64,000 nucleotides of DNA from WLND01 sp040398845. Lineage in GTDB: Bacteria; Actinomycetota; Actinomycetes; S36-B12. This document shows, in pieces, positions 35,106 to 43,217 of this stretch. Both the position numbers and the translations under genes were made by a program. Every line of letters starts with the position of its first letter. The first letter of the stretch is position 1. Below the pieces are notes generated by a model. The model saw only the letters and a program-made list of their open reading frames with translations, was not told where the DNA came from and did no database searches. The stretch lies in assembly GCA_040398845.1 (NCBI GenBank), contig JBBATH010000019.1, positions 13,813-77,812 of the forward strand. The letters are read 5' to 3'.

Positions 35106-35171
35106 TGGCCGCCTCGGGGAACCGTCGCTGTGCTCCTCACCACCCCGGACCCCGGACCTACGCATTACTAG
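35106..35171 (-). repeat. tRNA-Thr 3'-end-derived repeat, copy A (degenerate att-like)
   Basis: On the plus strand TGGCCGCCTCGGGG...GGACCTACGCATTACTAG matches the reverse complement of a tRNA-Thr(CGT) from anticodon loop to CCA, except that the T-loop ATTTGAA is replaced by a 24-30-base segment (AACCGTCGCTGTGCTCCTCA...). The same replacement occurs in copies C and D. Similarity to copy C continues past the repeat (GCCGTTCGCC.GCCCCCTA.GGCCACGCTC) to about 35265. Confidence 0.65.
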
Positions 35172-35271
35172 CCGTTCGCCGGCCCCCTATGGCCACGCTC
35201 ATACTCGTGCCTACCCCGGCATATTCGGCCATACCTGCGCCATGTTCCGGGGCATAACCGGGGCGAGATGC

Positions 35272-35535
35272 TCACCGGTAGATCTCGCGTCGATGACCGA
35301 TCCGGACGACGTGGACCAGGAGCACAGCGTCCAGGACCTCGTAGACGATCCGGTAGTCGCCGACCCGCACCCGGTAGACCGAGTCCTCACCCTGCATCGC
35401 GACGCAGTTCGGCGGCCGAGGGTTGTCGGCCAGCAGATCCAGCGCCGCCCGGATCCGCTGCTGCTCCCGACGCTGCAATGCCGAGAGTGCCCTGGCGGCT
35501 CGCCGAGCGAGCCTGACTTCGTACTTCGCGGTCAC
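35272..35535 (-). CDS. RelE/ParE-family toxin
   Basis: An 87-residue type II toxin of the RelE fold, expected to cleave mRNA at the ribosome. KYEVRLARRAARALSAL forms the N-terminal helices and VYRVRVGDYRIVYEV the catalytic sheet, with conserved basic residues before HRREIYR. GTG start at 35535 overlaps the antitoxin stop (GTGA), the standard antitoxin-first layout. Confidence 0.88.
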   Translation of the reverse strand: MTAKYEVRLARRAARALSALQRREQQRIRAALDLLADNPRPPNCVAMQGEDSVYRVRVGDYRIVYEVLDAVLLVHVVRIGHRREIYR

Positions 35536-35783
35536 GACAAGCCGAGGTCGGCCTTGACCTGCTCCCACGGGATGTAGTCATCCTCATCTCGCGCCAGCGC
35601 AAGCTCAGCACGATCGAGTGCGTCCTCCGCGTCATCAAGGAGCTTCTCGAACACCACAGGATCGACGACCACGGCGACCGCGCGACCGCGCCTGGTCAGG
35701 TAGACCGGCTCACCCGTCCGCTGGGCGCTGTCGATCACGTCCGCCAAGTGCTCCCGGGCCTCGCTCACCGCCATCTCCATCAT
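35532..35783 (-). CDS. Phd/YefM-family antitoxin
   Basis: An 83-residue antitoxin. The N-terminal DNA-binding/dimer domain reads AVSEAREHLADVIDSAQ and GEPVYLTRRGRAVAVVV, and a C-terminal acidic helix (EDALDRAELALARDEDDYIPW) would wrap the toxin. The start is ATG 35783. An upstream open frame to 35912 was rejected. A 15-bp palindrome overlaps the start codon, so the complex probably represses its own transcription. Confidence 0.88.
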   Translation of the reverse strand: MMEMAVSEAREHLADVIDSAQRTGEPVYLTRRGRAVAVVVDPVVFEKLLDDAEDALDRAELALARDEDDYIPWEQVKADLGLS

Positions 35784-35797
35784 GTACGAATCGTACA
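35783..35797. promoter_or_regulatory. probable operator of the Phd/RelE pair
   Basis: TGTACGA-A-TCGTACA, a perfect 7-bp inverted repeat with a one-base centre, directly overlapping the antitoxin ATG. Type II antitoxins bind such sites to autoregulate. No ribosome site precedes the ATG, so a leaderless transcript starting inside the palindrome is possible. Confidence 0.6.
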
Positions 35798-35817
35798 AGA
35801 TGAGTGGCCGAACCTCG

Positions 35818-36108
35818 GACCGGCTGCGTCTGGCCAAACAGAGTCGCGAAGAGGCAGTAGTCAACATCGCATTCTTCTCAGTCGCGCCCGCCAGCCGGCA
35901 ATACCGGCGCATGCTCTCCAGCGGCTACTCCGAGCTCTCCGCCATCGTCCGGCAGATCCTCGCCACAGCCGAGGCACACGGAGAGCTGGTCGCTGCGATA
36001 GATGTGGACAACGAATCTCACCGCCGCGCTGATCCACGCAACTCAGGGACCCCTCGGCCCGGTGCTCATCGGCGTCATGCCGCCTGAACAAACCCTCACA
36101 GCCAAATC
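35818..36108 (+). pseudogene. TetR-family regulator, C-terminal remnant with frameshift
   Basis: Residues such as VVNIAFFSVAPASRQYRRML and SAIVRQILATAEAHGELVAAID look like the ligand domain of a TetR regulator. Near 36015 the reading shifts by one base and continues as NLTAALIHATQGPLGPVLIGV and MPPEQTLTA, again TetR-like. The helix-turn-helix half is absent because the Phd operator region begins where it should be. A broken, truncated gene. Confidence 0.5.
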
Positions 36109-36202
36109 AAGCGAGCATTCTCATACAAAACAGCTTCAAGCCCCATGCGGGCCGCCAGACCCGTCGCCATGCCCAGCCAATGAGCCAGGCGCCCACCTGT
36201 TG

Positions 36203-36334
36203 TCAACTGTCGGCCTCGACGACGTCCGCGCCATCAGCAGCCCGCTGCAGCGCAGCGCAGCCCTCCATCGCCGCTTCCATCGTGTCGCAGGCCTCGCCCA
36301 CGGCGACGATCTCGTACGAGCCATACCCATTCAA
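36203..36334 (-). pseudogene. YegP/DUF1508-like remnant
   Basis: The minus strand reads LNGYGSYEIVAVGEACDT then MEAAMEGCAALQRAADGADVVEADS and stop, resembling the C-terminal half of the small YegP (DUF1508) repeat. No start or N-terminal half is visible. Weak but the pattern (GEA, AAM.G, AADGA.VVE) is suggestive. Confidence 0.3.
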
Positions 36335-36639
36335 GCGACTCGAGTGTGCCGCCTGACCCCACGGCCATGCACCGCAGGCAAGTCAAGGCGGCCACCCGGT
36401 GACTGGCTGGGGATGCTCCGCTTCACCGACGAGTAAGCGTCACGTGGCCGTCGCATTGGCGACTTACACCTGCCCCATAACCTGCACTCCTCATGCGTCG
36501 GGACCGACTCGATTCACTAGTCGGCCCCAACGATGACTCCAAGGTCACGCCGACGGAAAGATGCCCCAGGGCTGCGACATGGCGCACGCGGTCGGCCTCT
36601 GAGGCCGAATGAGCCATTCCACCCTCATGAACGAATACG
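36335..36639. other. no gene recognised
   Basis: 305 bases between the YegP-like remnant and the lipoprotein stop. Only short frames without recognisable composition. No hairpin terminator found by eye. Confidence 0.35.
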
Positions 36640-38166
36640 TCACGCCTTGAAATAGCGCGTCGCGTTGGAGGGCGTCGAGGTGCCGACCGAATTCACCGCC
36701 CTGACGGTGAATGTGTACCACCCGCTTTGCGTGAGGGGGCCGACGAACGTCACCCTTCCTGCTTGCGCAGGGAAGGAATGAGTGACGTTCCTGCCACCGG
36801 GACCTTTCGACGTCACGGTGTATTCCGTAATGGGCACGCCGCCATCCGATGACGGTGCGGAGAAAGTCACCCACACTTCCGTTCCTGTTTTGCGAGCAAT
36901 CGAAGTGAGTCCCGGCGCGCCCGGAACTGTCGTCGCCACGATGACCGGCGACGATGCGACGGATTCGCCCGAGGTGCCTCCCGTATTCTTTGCGCTTGCC
37001 TTGACCGTGTAGGTGCTTCCTGCGGTGAGGGCGGTGACGTCGCAGAACCCGGACGCGCCCGTCACGGTGCAGGTCCCAGCGGCCGTCCCGCTGGCCGCGT
37101 ACGCCGTGACCGTGTACGTAGCCGGGGTGCCGCCCGAAGTCCCGGCAGCCACGGTCGCGGTGACCTTGGCGGTCCCCGCGACAACAGTGGGTGCTGGCGG
37201 GGTTCCGGGCACGGGCTGGTCGCGCCATACAGCTGCGAGCCACACGTCGCTGTCAAATGAGTAAATTGCCTTGTCCGCCCATACCACTTTGTCGTCCGAC
37301 GCGTAACTGGCCGCTGGGTTGGCGATGGCCCAGCCGACGAAGTCCTTCCCCGAGGGTTTCCAAGTGTTAGCGCGTAATGGCTTAGGCGTCGATGCGATTT
37401 GGGTTGGCATTGAACCTGTTTGGGACCCGATGCCCGTGGTGAAATTCACTTCGAGCCACATTTGAGCGCCCGCTTCGACCACCTTGAGTCTCCCCGACTC
37501 GCTGGTAGGCGACCAACCGGCGGAATTCCTTGCACCTACCCGCACCCACGTGTAGCCCGAGGGCAGACCGGTGACGTCGCAGGACCCTCCTGACGCGCCC
37601 GTCACAGTGCATGTCCCTAAATTTCTATATGAGGGAGTGTCTGTATGTACTTGAACCGTGTAGTAATCCGGGGTGCCGCCCTTGAGCCCGGCGGCCACGG
37701 TCACGGTGACCTTGCCATCGCCAACGACAACAGTGGGTACTGGCGGCCTGCCGGGCGCGGACACCGTCGCTGCGGTAAACGTGAATGTGACGGTTCCGGT
37801 CTGCGGCCCTTTGGTCGCGGTCACGGCACATGTCCCGGCGGCAGTGGCGGTGAGCGATGAGTCGGTGATCGCGCATCCGGTGCTGGTTGTTGCGTAGGAG
37901 ACGGGGTCAGTACCGGTGCCGCCCGCGCTCGTCAGGGCAATCGATGTCCCGACCGCTGCGGTCGCTGGAGCCCCGGTTACCGTCAACGACGACGTCGTGG
38001 TTACGTCACCCCGGATGACGGGCTCACTCGCCTCAGTCGCACTCCCACCGGAGCCACCGCACCCGGCGAGGAGCATCACCGCGCACACGACGACAGCTGT
38101 CGCCTTGCCGGAACCTGACGCAAGACTCGTGAAGAGCCTCGATTGTGCACCCATCGCCAACACCAT
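36640..38166 (-). CDS. FN3-domain lipoprotein with InlB-type B-repeat
   Basis: A 508-residue surface protein. A lipoprotein signal ends in MLLAGC (Cys36). A Ser/Thr-rich segment with a bacterial Ig-like feel (60-132) follows, then a fibronectin-type-III-like module (about 140-230), a Listeria-Bacteroides (InlB B/flg_new) repeat at about 236-314 (WLEVNFTTG...KDFVGWA...DVWLAAVW), and two more FN3 modules (about 322-412 and 413-507). The modules suggest adhesion or matrix binding outside the cell. Its first 55 residues and its upstream 150 bases are homologous to the lipoprotein at 41051-43129, so the two are paralogs with different cargo domains. Confidence 0.75.
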   Translation of the reverse strand: MVLAMGAQSRLFTSLASGSGKATAVVVCAVMLLAGCGGSGGSATEASEPVIRGDVTTTSSLTVTGAPATAAVGTSIALTSAGGTGTDPVSYATTSTGCAITDSSLTATAAGTCAVTATKGPQTGTVTFTFTAATVSAPGRPPVPTVVVGDGKVTVTVAAGLKGGTPDYYTVQVHTDTPSYRNLGTCTVTGASGGSCDVTGLPSGYTWVRVGARNSAGWSPTSESGRLKVVEAGAQMWLEVNFTTGIGSQTGSMPTQIASTPKPLRANTWKPSGKDFVGWAIANPAASYASDDKVVWADKAIYSFDSDVWLAAVWRDQPVPGTPPAPTVVAGTAKVTATVAAGTSGGTPATYTVTAYAASGTAAGTCTVTGASGFCDVTALTAGSTYTVKASAKNTGGTSGESVASSPVIVATTVPGAPGLTSIARKTGTEVWVTFSAPSSDGGVPITEYTVTSKGPGGRNVTHSFPAQAGRVTFVGPLTQSGWYTFTVRAVNSVGTSTPSNATRYFKA

Positions 38167-38236
38167 TCCTCTTGGGGACGCCGCTCCTTCAACGTGCGAA
38201 CCTGACGAAGGGTATTGCCGTTCTGGTGTGTCCGCT

Positions 38237-38252
38237 ACCGTGAAAACACGGT
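38237..38252. promoter_or_regulatory. palindrome upstream of the first FN3 lipoprotein
   Basis: ACCGTG-AAAA-CACGGT, a perfect 6-bp inverted repeat 71 bases before the ATG. The same element in longer form (8 bp) lies at the same place before the paralogous lipoprotein, inside about 150 bases of conserved upstream sequence. A shared regulator or an RNA hairpin is likely. Confidence 0.5.
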
Positions 38253-38642
38253 GTTCTCCAGCAGTCGCCCCCCTAGGGTCGACTCAACCTGCATGCACGC
38301 GTCAACTGATGACATCGGGGTTCATCTCCACCTCGACCATCCGCACTTCCCCCACTGCAAGCAGCGTCGACCAATTCGGCTCGTTGGTGAGTTAACGGTG
38401 AGACCCGGAAGCGTCGGAGGGCCTGCAGAAGCTAGGTTTCCGTTACGGCACAGGAGCCACGGCATCGCCAGGCAGGTGTCGCCGCCGGATCCGAGACTCG
38501 TCGCACGTGTCGCATCTGGATCTGCGACATTCGCGGATGGACTGACGACTTTCTCCGATGGACAGGGCTCGCCGGTGGACCGACTGTCGCGGCTGAATTC
38601 CCACGAGGAACGGCAGCCGCGGCCCCAGCCGCGGAAAGCCGC
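38253..38642. other. no gene recognised
   Basis: 390 bases upstream of the first lipoprotein and before long repeat B. It holds the promoter-proximal sequence shared with the second lipoprotein (to about 38290). Beyond that I see only noise frames. Confidence 0.35.
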
Positions 38643-38827
38643 TCTCTCCTCCGGTTTGGTCCAGTCTCGTCTGCTCTCCTGCCCAAGACGCAGAGGCGAG
38701 GCATCAGGACAGACAGGCGACGTGGCAAGACAGGTCGGCTACCTGACAAGACACGTAATCGACTTGGCAGGAGGCGGGCGAAAGGGCCCTAGAGGCAGCA
38801 GAACCGGTTCGCGACCGAGGTCAATCT

Positions 38828-38848
38828 GTGGCAAATCAGTGGCAAATC
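38828..38848 (+). repeat. tandem integrase arm-type boxes in repeat B
   Basis: GTGGCAAATC at 38828-38837 and 38839-38848, separated by one base. Short direct repeats near a tRNA-derived core are typical of the arm sites bound by tyrosine integrases. Counterparts lie at 52345-52354 (first base changed) and 52356-52365. Confidence 0.5.
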
Positions 38849-38914
38849 GGCTTCGACTGGATCCGCTGCCTCTGTCTAAGTTCCTAGAACACGTTTGATT
38901 GCAACATATTTTCG

Positions 38915-38959
38915 TGGAGCCGCCTCGGGGATTTGAACCCCGGACCTACGCATTACGAG
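38915..38959 (-). repeat. tRNA-Thr(CGT) 3' fragment, copy B (probable att site)
   Basis: 45 bases. On the minus strand they read as anticodon loop CTCGTAA, 3' anticodon stem TGCGT, variable loop AGGTC, a perfect T arm (CGGGG-TTCAAAT-CCCCG), acceptor strand AGGCGGC, discriminator T and CCA. The 5' half of the tRNA is absent: sequence beyond 38959 is unrelated. A tRNA 3' half of this exact extent is the usual core of an attachment site. It is the only copy with an intact T arm. Confidence 0.8.
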
Positions 38960-39059
38960 CGCGCGAGGAATGTGCCAACGACGGCGGACGCTATTGCACT
39001 GCATCCGTTTGCCCAAGCTGGCTCACGCCTAATTGACGCGGTGCCGAGTTGCGAGCGGG

Positions 39060-39299
39060 CTACTGCAAGAGCCTGAGCCCGCGTAGACGGGCCATGTCGT
39101 GCGCGATGTCAAGGAGCGGATCGCCTGGCGCGAGCACGGCATCAATGTCGTGGGTGGCCCGCCGGTCAGTGTTCATGAGTGCGATCGCCGATCCGCCGAC
39201 CACTCGGATGGCACCGGTACGTCCGTCAAGAGCCGCACGGGTAGCAAGGTCAACGAGCAGCTCTTCGATCTGACCCGCTGCGAAACCGGGGCTGCTCAC
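39060..39299 (-). pseudogene. nucleotidyltransferase-like toxin (DUF6036/AbiEii-type), truncated
   Basis: A 79-codon frame beginning at GTG 39299 (GTGA overlap with the XRE gene). IRVVGGSAIALMNTDRRATHD then IDAVL is the GG-S...D-D catalytic segment of small nucleotidyltransferases. Relatives run to about 170-200 residues. This one stops right after LRGLRLLQ, about 100 bases from tRNA-derived copy B, so the C-terminal half was probably lost at the island boundary. The toxin is likely inactive or reduced. Confidence 0.55.
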
Positions 39300-39871
39300 A
39301 CGCTCTCCAGTTCGCTGGCGGCCAGGTAGATTCCGTGTCGGGCGATGGCCTTTGGGGTCGCTTTGCGGGCCGCTGGACGCAGCGACGCGAGGGGCTCGAC
39401 GTGCCACGGCTCGGTCAGGGTCCGCTGCGGCGTGCGCACCCATTCGGGCAGGGGAAGCCGGTCGGTGGTTAGCCAATGGTCGACGATGGCGGCGACGAGT
39501 GCGTCGTAACGGTGATCGCCTGTGGGTGCGGGTTCCGTTACGGCTAGGGCGACACGCACGGCCGGGGATGCACCGGCAAGGTCGTCGGAAAGTTGGATAA
39601 CCTCCCGCCAGGCATGTCGGTCACTGTTCGATGCGAGTTCCGTTGCGATCGCGAGGGCCGCCTCGCAGGCAGGGCGAGACAGGGTCGGCAGCACCGCGAT
39701 CCGCTGCCCCAGCGTTGCGAGCAGGTGTTCGAGCCGGCGCACTGTCGTGTCGTGCTGGCCCGCTTCAATGTCGGCGATGCGGGGTTGGGCCACAAGAGCA
39801 CGATCGGCCAGGGCGCGCTGCGAGAGCCCATGCGACCCCCGGGCCGAGCGCAATAGAGATGCAGCGGTCAT
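39296..39871 (-). CDS. XRE-family HTH protein, probable antitoxin
   Basis: 191 residues. N-terminal Cro/CI helix-turn-helix (about 5-60; GLSQRALADRALVAQPRIADIE), then a C-terminal domain ending PLASLRPAARKATPKAIARHGIYLA. It is paired with a downstream nucleotidyltransferase frame through a GTGA overlap, which is the layout of HTH-antitoxin/NTase-toxin modules. GGAGG lies before ATG 39871. A palindrome just upstream suggests autoregulation. Confidence 0.7.
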   Translation of the reverse strand: MTAASLLRSARGSHGLSQRALADRALVAQPRIADIEAGQHDTTVRRLEHLLATLGQRIAVLPTLSRPACEAALAIATELASNSDRHAWREVIQLSDDLAGASPAVRVALAVTEPAPTGDHRYDALVAAIVDHWLTTDRLPLPEWVRTPQRTLTEPWHVEPLASLRPAARKATPKAIARHGIYLAASELESV

Positions 39872-39881
39872 GACACCCTCC

Positions 39882-39899
39882 GATACGAAACATCGTATC
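39882..39899. promoter_or_regulatory. operator of the XRE/nucleotidyltransferase pair
   Basis: GATACGA-AACA-TCGTATC, a perfect 7-bp inverted repeat with a four-base centre, lying 10 to 28 bases before the XRE ATG and just upstream of its ribosome site. A natural binding site for the HTH protein itself. Confidence 0.6.
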
Positions 39900-40055
39900 A
39901 AGCGTTAGCCGGTCAGCCGCAGATCTGAGGGGCGGCAACAAATCGGGGCATTCCGAGGCGCTCACCGATTGACCGAGTCCTCACCCCGCATCGCGACGCG
40001 GCGCGACGCGGCCGAGGTTTGGCGGAGCGTGTCGCGTTCGCGCGCCACAGCGTAA

Positions 40056-40427
40056 TCAAACGCTCCACGTCGAGATGGCCTGCTTGGACCAATCCGACTG
40101 TTCGCGAGTCTCGACGACACTGAACCAAGGGCGGCCGTCCAGTTCGATGCCGGCCTTCAGCCAGTTTCGCTCGTCGACGCGAACCATGAGCCCGCACTGG
40201 TCGAATGGCGATTGGAATTCGCAATGAAGCTGCATGGTCACCTTGAAGTCACCCTCGCACCCGACCAGGAGGGCGTCGCCGTCATCGGCCCCGATGACAC
40301 CGCCGGTGTGACGCCAGAAATCGCTCATCGGCCTGGTCTCCCAACGCACCCGGCCAAGAGCATCGATCTCCGTTCGCACTGGCTCGTTGACCCAAGCGAA
40401 TCCCTCCCAAGCTCCAACCGCCGTAAT
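40056..40427 (-). pseudogene. DUF1349-domain protein fragment
   Basis: The translation reads WEGFAWVNEP, then SDFWRHTGG and LMVRVDERNWLKAGIELDG, characteristic of DUF1349 (concanavalin-like) proteins of about 190 residues. The C-terminal third is missing after SDWS. Family similarity starts before the GTG at 40379. The only start in the right place is ATT at 40427, which has GGAGG four bases upstream, as though an ATG had mutated. Truncated and probably not functional. Confidence 0.55.
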
Positions 40428-40558
40428 CGAACCTCCTCATCCGAGTGGCGTGCATTTCGTCGACCGGCCTGATGGCCGTTCCCGCCGCACCAGGCTCGGC
40501 TCACGCCGGTAACCGAGGTCTCAAGGGCTCGTCTAATCGAATGTAGCAAGATCGGAAA

Positions 40559-40990
40559 TCAGCCAGTGAGATCAGCGAGGACCTCGTCCCACAGGGGGGT
40601 GGCATCCTGCCGGAAGTACCCCATGTGACCGAGCGATGTGACCCCGGTATCGCTGGACCGAATATCGCGGGTGGTGAGCTGGGCGTTGCGATATAAGGAC
40701 ATGAATACGTCGCGCGATACCGGTGGGATCCAGCGGTCGTCTGTTGAGTTGATCACCACGATGGGGATCTCAACCCGTTCGAACAGTGCGACCATCTCAG
40801 CACTGATGTCAGGATCCTCGAAGTAGTGGTGCGGGTAGCAGCACCAGCGCTTCCACTGTCGGTATACGTCAAGCGGGAGGTCCTCGCCGAGACCGAGCCG
40901 GCTCCACGCGAGGTAGCCGGCGCTTCGCGTGACGACCGGTCCGGCGAGGTCCCACAGCACGCGGCCACGCAGTTGTTCCAGACGAGGCAT
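40559..40990 (-). pseudogene. alpha/beta hydrolase, C-terminal half only
   Basis: 143 codons resembling the second half of an alpha/beta hydrolase: IPIVVINSTDDRWIPP supplies the catalytic-Asp strand and SLGHMGYF the catalytic His. The nucleophile elbow (GxSxG) half is missing because the frame begins where the lipoprotein gene ends. GGGAG precedes the ATG, so a short product could still be made, but catalysis is impossible without the nucleophile. Confidence 0.6.
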
Positions 40991-41050
40991 GTACCCGCTC
41001 CCGAGGAGGAGTGCTCTTCGACAAGAGACGTACGACGCTCCCCAAGACCC

Positions 41051-43129
41051 CTAAGACGCCCATTGCCTGTCCGTGCACGGATACGGACCCACCTTCTCAT
41101 TCGGGCATCTGACTCCGGTCCAGGTGACACCGGTCAGGGTGGCACTGGTCAAAACCCCGCCGGTCATGTCCGAGTTGGCCAAGTTCACGCCGCTCAAGTT
41201 CGCGCGGGTGAAGTTCGTTTGGTTGGCCCTCGTCCATTGCAGCGCCGCATTCGTCAGGTTCGCGTCGGTGAAATTCGTGCTAGTCAGATTTGCGCCGTTC
41301 AGGCGCGTGCCGACCAGGTTCGCCCCGGCTAGGTTCGCCCCGCCGAGGTACGCATTGTCGAGATACGCGCCGGTGAGGTTTGCGCCGGTCAAGTTTGCGC
41401 TGTCGAGGTCCGCGTTGGTCAGGTCCGCTCCGGTGAGATTCGCTCCAGTAAGATTTGCGCTCCTGAGGAAGATGTCCGTCTTATCGCAGTACGCCCAGTT
41501 CACATTCGCTCCTGCGGGCGCCTTGCAGTTCCCGATGCCTGGCTTGACGGAAGTCGACCAACCTGACCAGCCCGACGTGCCAACGGCATTCGACGCCTTC
41601 ACCCTGAACCTGTACGAGGTTCCGGCCGTGAGCCCGGTGAGGGTGACGCTGCCAGATCCCGACTGGGAGACAGTGCCAGTTATCCCACCTGATTCCGACG
41701 TTGCTGTGTACTGCGTGATCGGCGATCCGCCGTTGGACGCCGGTGCGGTGAAGGCCACCGTGACCGAAGTCGACCCCGTCACGGTGACGGCCCCGATAGC
41801 CGGCGTCCCGGGAGCCAATGCCGGCACGACCGAACCCGACTCGCCCGACGCGGCCGAGGTGCCAACGGCGTTCTTGGCGGTGACGATGAACTTATACGAG
41901 GTGCCGGTCGTCAACCGGGTCACCCGAATGCTCCCTGAGCCCGACTGAGAGACAGTGCCGGTGATGCCGCCAGGGATGGACGTTGCTGTGTACTGCGTGA
42001 TCGTTGAACCGCCGTTCGATGCCGGTGCGGTGAACGCGACCGTCGCGGACGTCGACCCTGCCGCGGCGACGGCCCCGATCCCCGGCGCGCCGGGAGGCCC
42101 GAGGATGGTCACCTGCGCCGATGGGGAGGAGGGAGTCGAGGTGCCTGCCGCATTCGTCGCGGTCACCGTGAACGTGTACGGAGTGCCGGCCGTGAGCCCG
42201 GTGACGGTGATCGTCCCGGAGCCCGCCTGGGACACGGTGCCGGTGATGGAGCCGGTATCGGAGGTCGCCGTGTACTTGGTGATCGCCGAGCCGCCGTTGG
42301 ATGCAGGCTCGGTGAACGCGACCGTCGCCGACGTCGACGTCGACCCTGCCGCGACGACGGCCCCAATGGTCGGTGCGCCGGGAACGGTGACCGGGGTCAC
42401 CGGCGCCGACGGGGCGGACACGGCCGAGGTGCCGCCCGCGTTCGTCGCGGTGGCCGTGAACGTGTACGCGGTGCCGTTCGACAGGCCCGTCACGTCGCAG
42501 GACCCAGACTCGCCCGTCACCGTGCACGCACCGCCCGTAACGGCCGGCGACGCGGTCACTGCGTAGGACGCAGCGGTGCCGCCCGTGGTCGCGGCGGCCA
42601 CTGTCACCGTTACCTTGGCGTCGCCAGCGGTCACCGTCGAAATGGTCGGAACGCCGGGAGCGGCGACCGCCTCAACTACGCCTGAGACGGTAATCGATGG
42701 CGGGGACGTGTAAGTGCACCCGTTGGCAGTGGTTCCCGTGACGATGAACGTGTTGTTCGCCTTCTTCGTCAGGCCCCGTACCTGGATCGACCCGATCGAC
42801 GAGGAGCTGCTGATCGTCGCGTTCTGGCCACTGTTCGCCGTGGCCGTGAACGTGGTCCAAGGAGACGTGTACGTCGGCGCGGTGAAGACAACCGTGCGGG
42901 TGACCCCGCCGACCGCCGCCGTCGCGGTCCATGAGTTCTTGGCCGCCTCACACCCAGCACCCGCCACGTCACCTCGGATGACCGGAGCACTCACCTCCGA
43001 CGTACTCTCGCCGGAGCCTCCGCATCCGGCGATGAGCATCACCGCGCACACGACGACTGCTGTCGCCTTGCCGGAACCTGACGCAAGGCTCGTGAAGCGC
43101 CTCGTCCGTGCACCCATCGCCAACACCAT
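41051..43129 (-). CDS. FN3-domain lipoprotein with pentapeptide-repeat tail
   Basis: 692 residues. A lipoprotein signal ends in MLIAGC (Cys36), nearly identical to the paralog at 36640-38166. After an Ig-like region come four fibronectin-type-III modules (from about 155 to 530), each with the phrase TVSQ.GSG..TVTGL.AGT.Y.F.V.A.NA.GTS. A right-handed pentapeptide-repeat tail (about 555-675; repeated ANLTG, ADLTN) follows. The tail should form a rod-like beta helix. The whole is probably an extended cell-surface protein. The FN3 modules are near-duplicates, so length may vary by recombination. Confidence 0.8.
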   Translation of the reverse strand: MVLAMGARTRRFTSLASGSGKATAVVVCAVMLIAGCGGSGESTSEVSAPVIRGDVAGAGCEAAKNSWTATAAVGGVTRTVVFTAPTYTSPWTTFTATANSGQNATISSSSSIGSIQVRGLTKKANNTFIVTGTTANGCTYTSPPSITVSGVVEAVAAPGVPTISTVTAGDAKVTVTVAAATTGGTAASYAVTASPAVTGGACTVTGESGSCDVTGLSNGTAYTFTATATNAGGTSAVSAPSAPVTPVTVPGAPTIGAVVAAGSTSTSATVAFTEPASNGGSAITKYTATSDTGSITGTVSQAGSGTITVTGLTAGTPYTFTVTATNAAGTSTPSSPSAQVTILGPPGAPGIGAVAAAGSTSATVAFTAPASNGGSTITQYTATSIPGGITGTVSQSGSGSIRVTRLTTGTSYKFIVTAKNAVGTSAASGESGSVVPALAPGTPAIGAVTVTGSTSVTVAFTAPASNGGSPITQYTATSESGGITGTVSQSGSGSVTLTGLTAGTSYRFRVKASNAVGTSGWSGWSTSVKPGIGNCKAPAGANVNWAYCDKTDIFLRSANLTGANLTGADLTNADLDSANLTGANLTGAYLDNAYLGGANLAGANLVGTRLNGANLTSTNFTDANLTNAALQWTRANQTNFTRANLSGVNLANSDMTGGVLTSATLTGVTWTGVRCPNEKVGPYPCTDRQWAS

Positions 43130-43197
43130 TCCTCTTGGGGACGTCGCCCCATCAATGAACGAATCTGATGAAGGCTATTGCCGTTCAGGTGAGTCCG

Positions 43198-43217
43198 CCA
43201 CCGTGAAAACACGGTGG
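43198..43217. promoter_or_regulatory. palindrome upstream of the second FN3 lipoprotein
   Basis: CCACCGTG-AAAA-CACGGTGG, a perfect 8-bp inverted repeat with AAAA centre, 69 bases before the ATG. Counterpart of 38237-38252. Confidence 0.55.

Larger units (their letters stand above)
38643..38959. repeat. long direct repeat B ending in tRNA-Thr 3' sequence
   Basis: About 317 bases similar to 52160-52491 (same orientation), starting TCTCTCCTCCGGT, with small differences and indels spread throughout. It contains tandem GTGGCAAATC boxes and ends in the tRNA-Thr 3' sequence. Two such copies 13.5 kb apart mark the ends of a segment that was probably integrated as a unit. Confidence 0.8.

Noticed and set aside
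38215..38898. 227-codon plus-strand ORF across repeat B
   Set aside because: Crosses the palindrome and the att-like repeat, Arg/Ser/Gly-rich, no ribosome site or similarity.
38915..38959. A functional tRNA-Thr gene
   Set aside because: Only the 3' half is present; the 5' half from acceptor stem to anticodon stem is missing.
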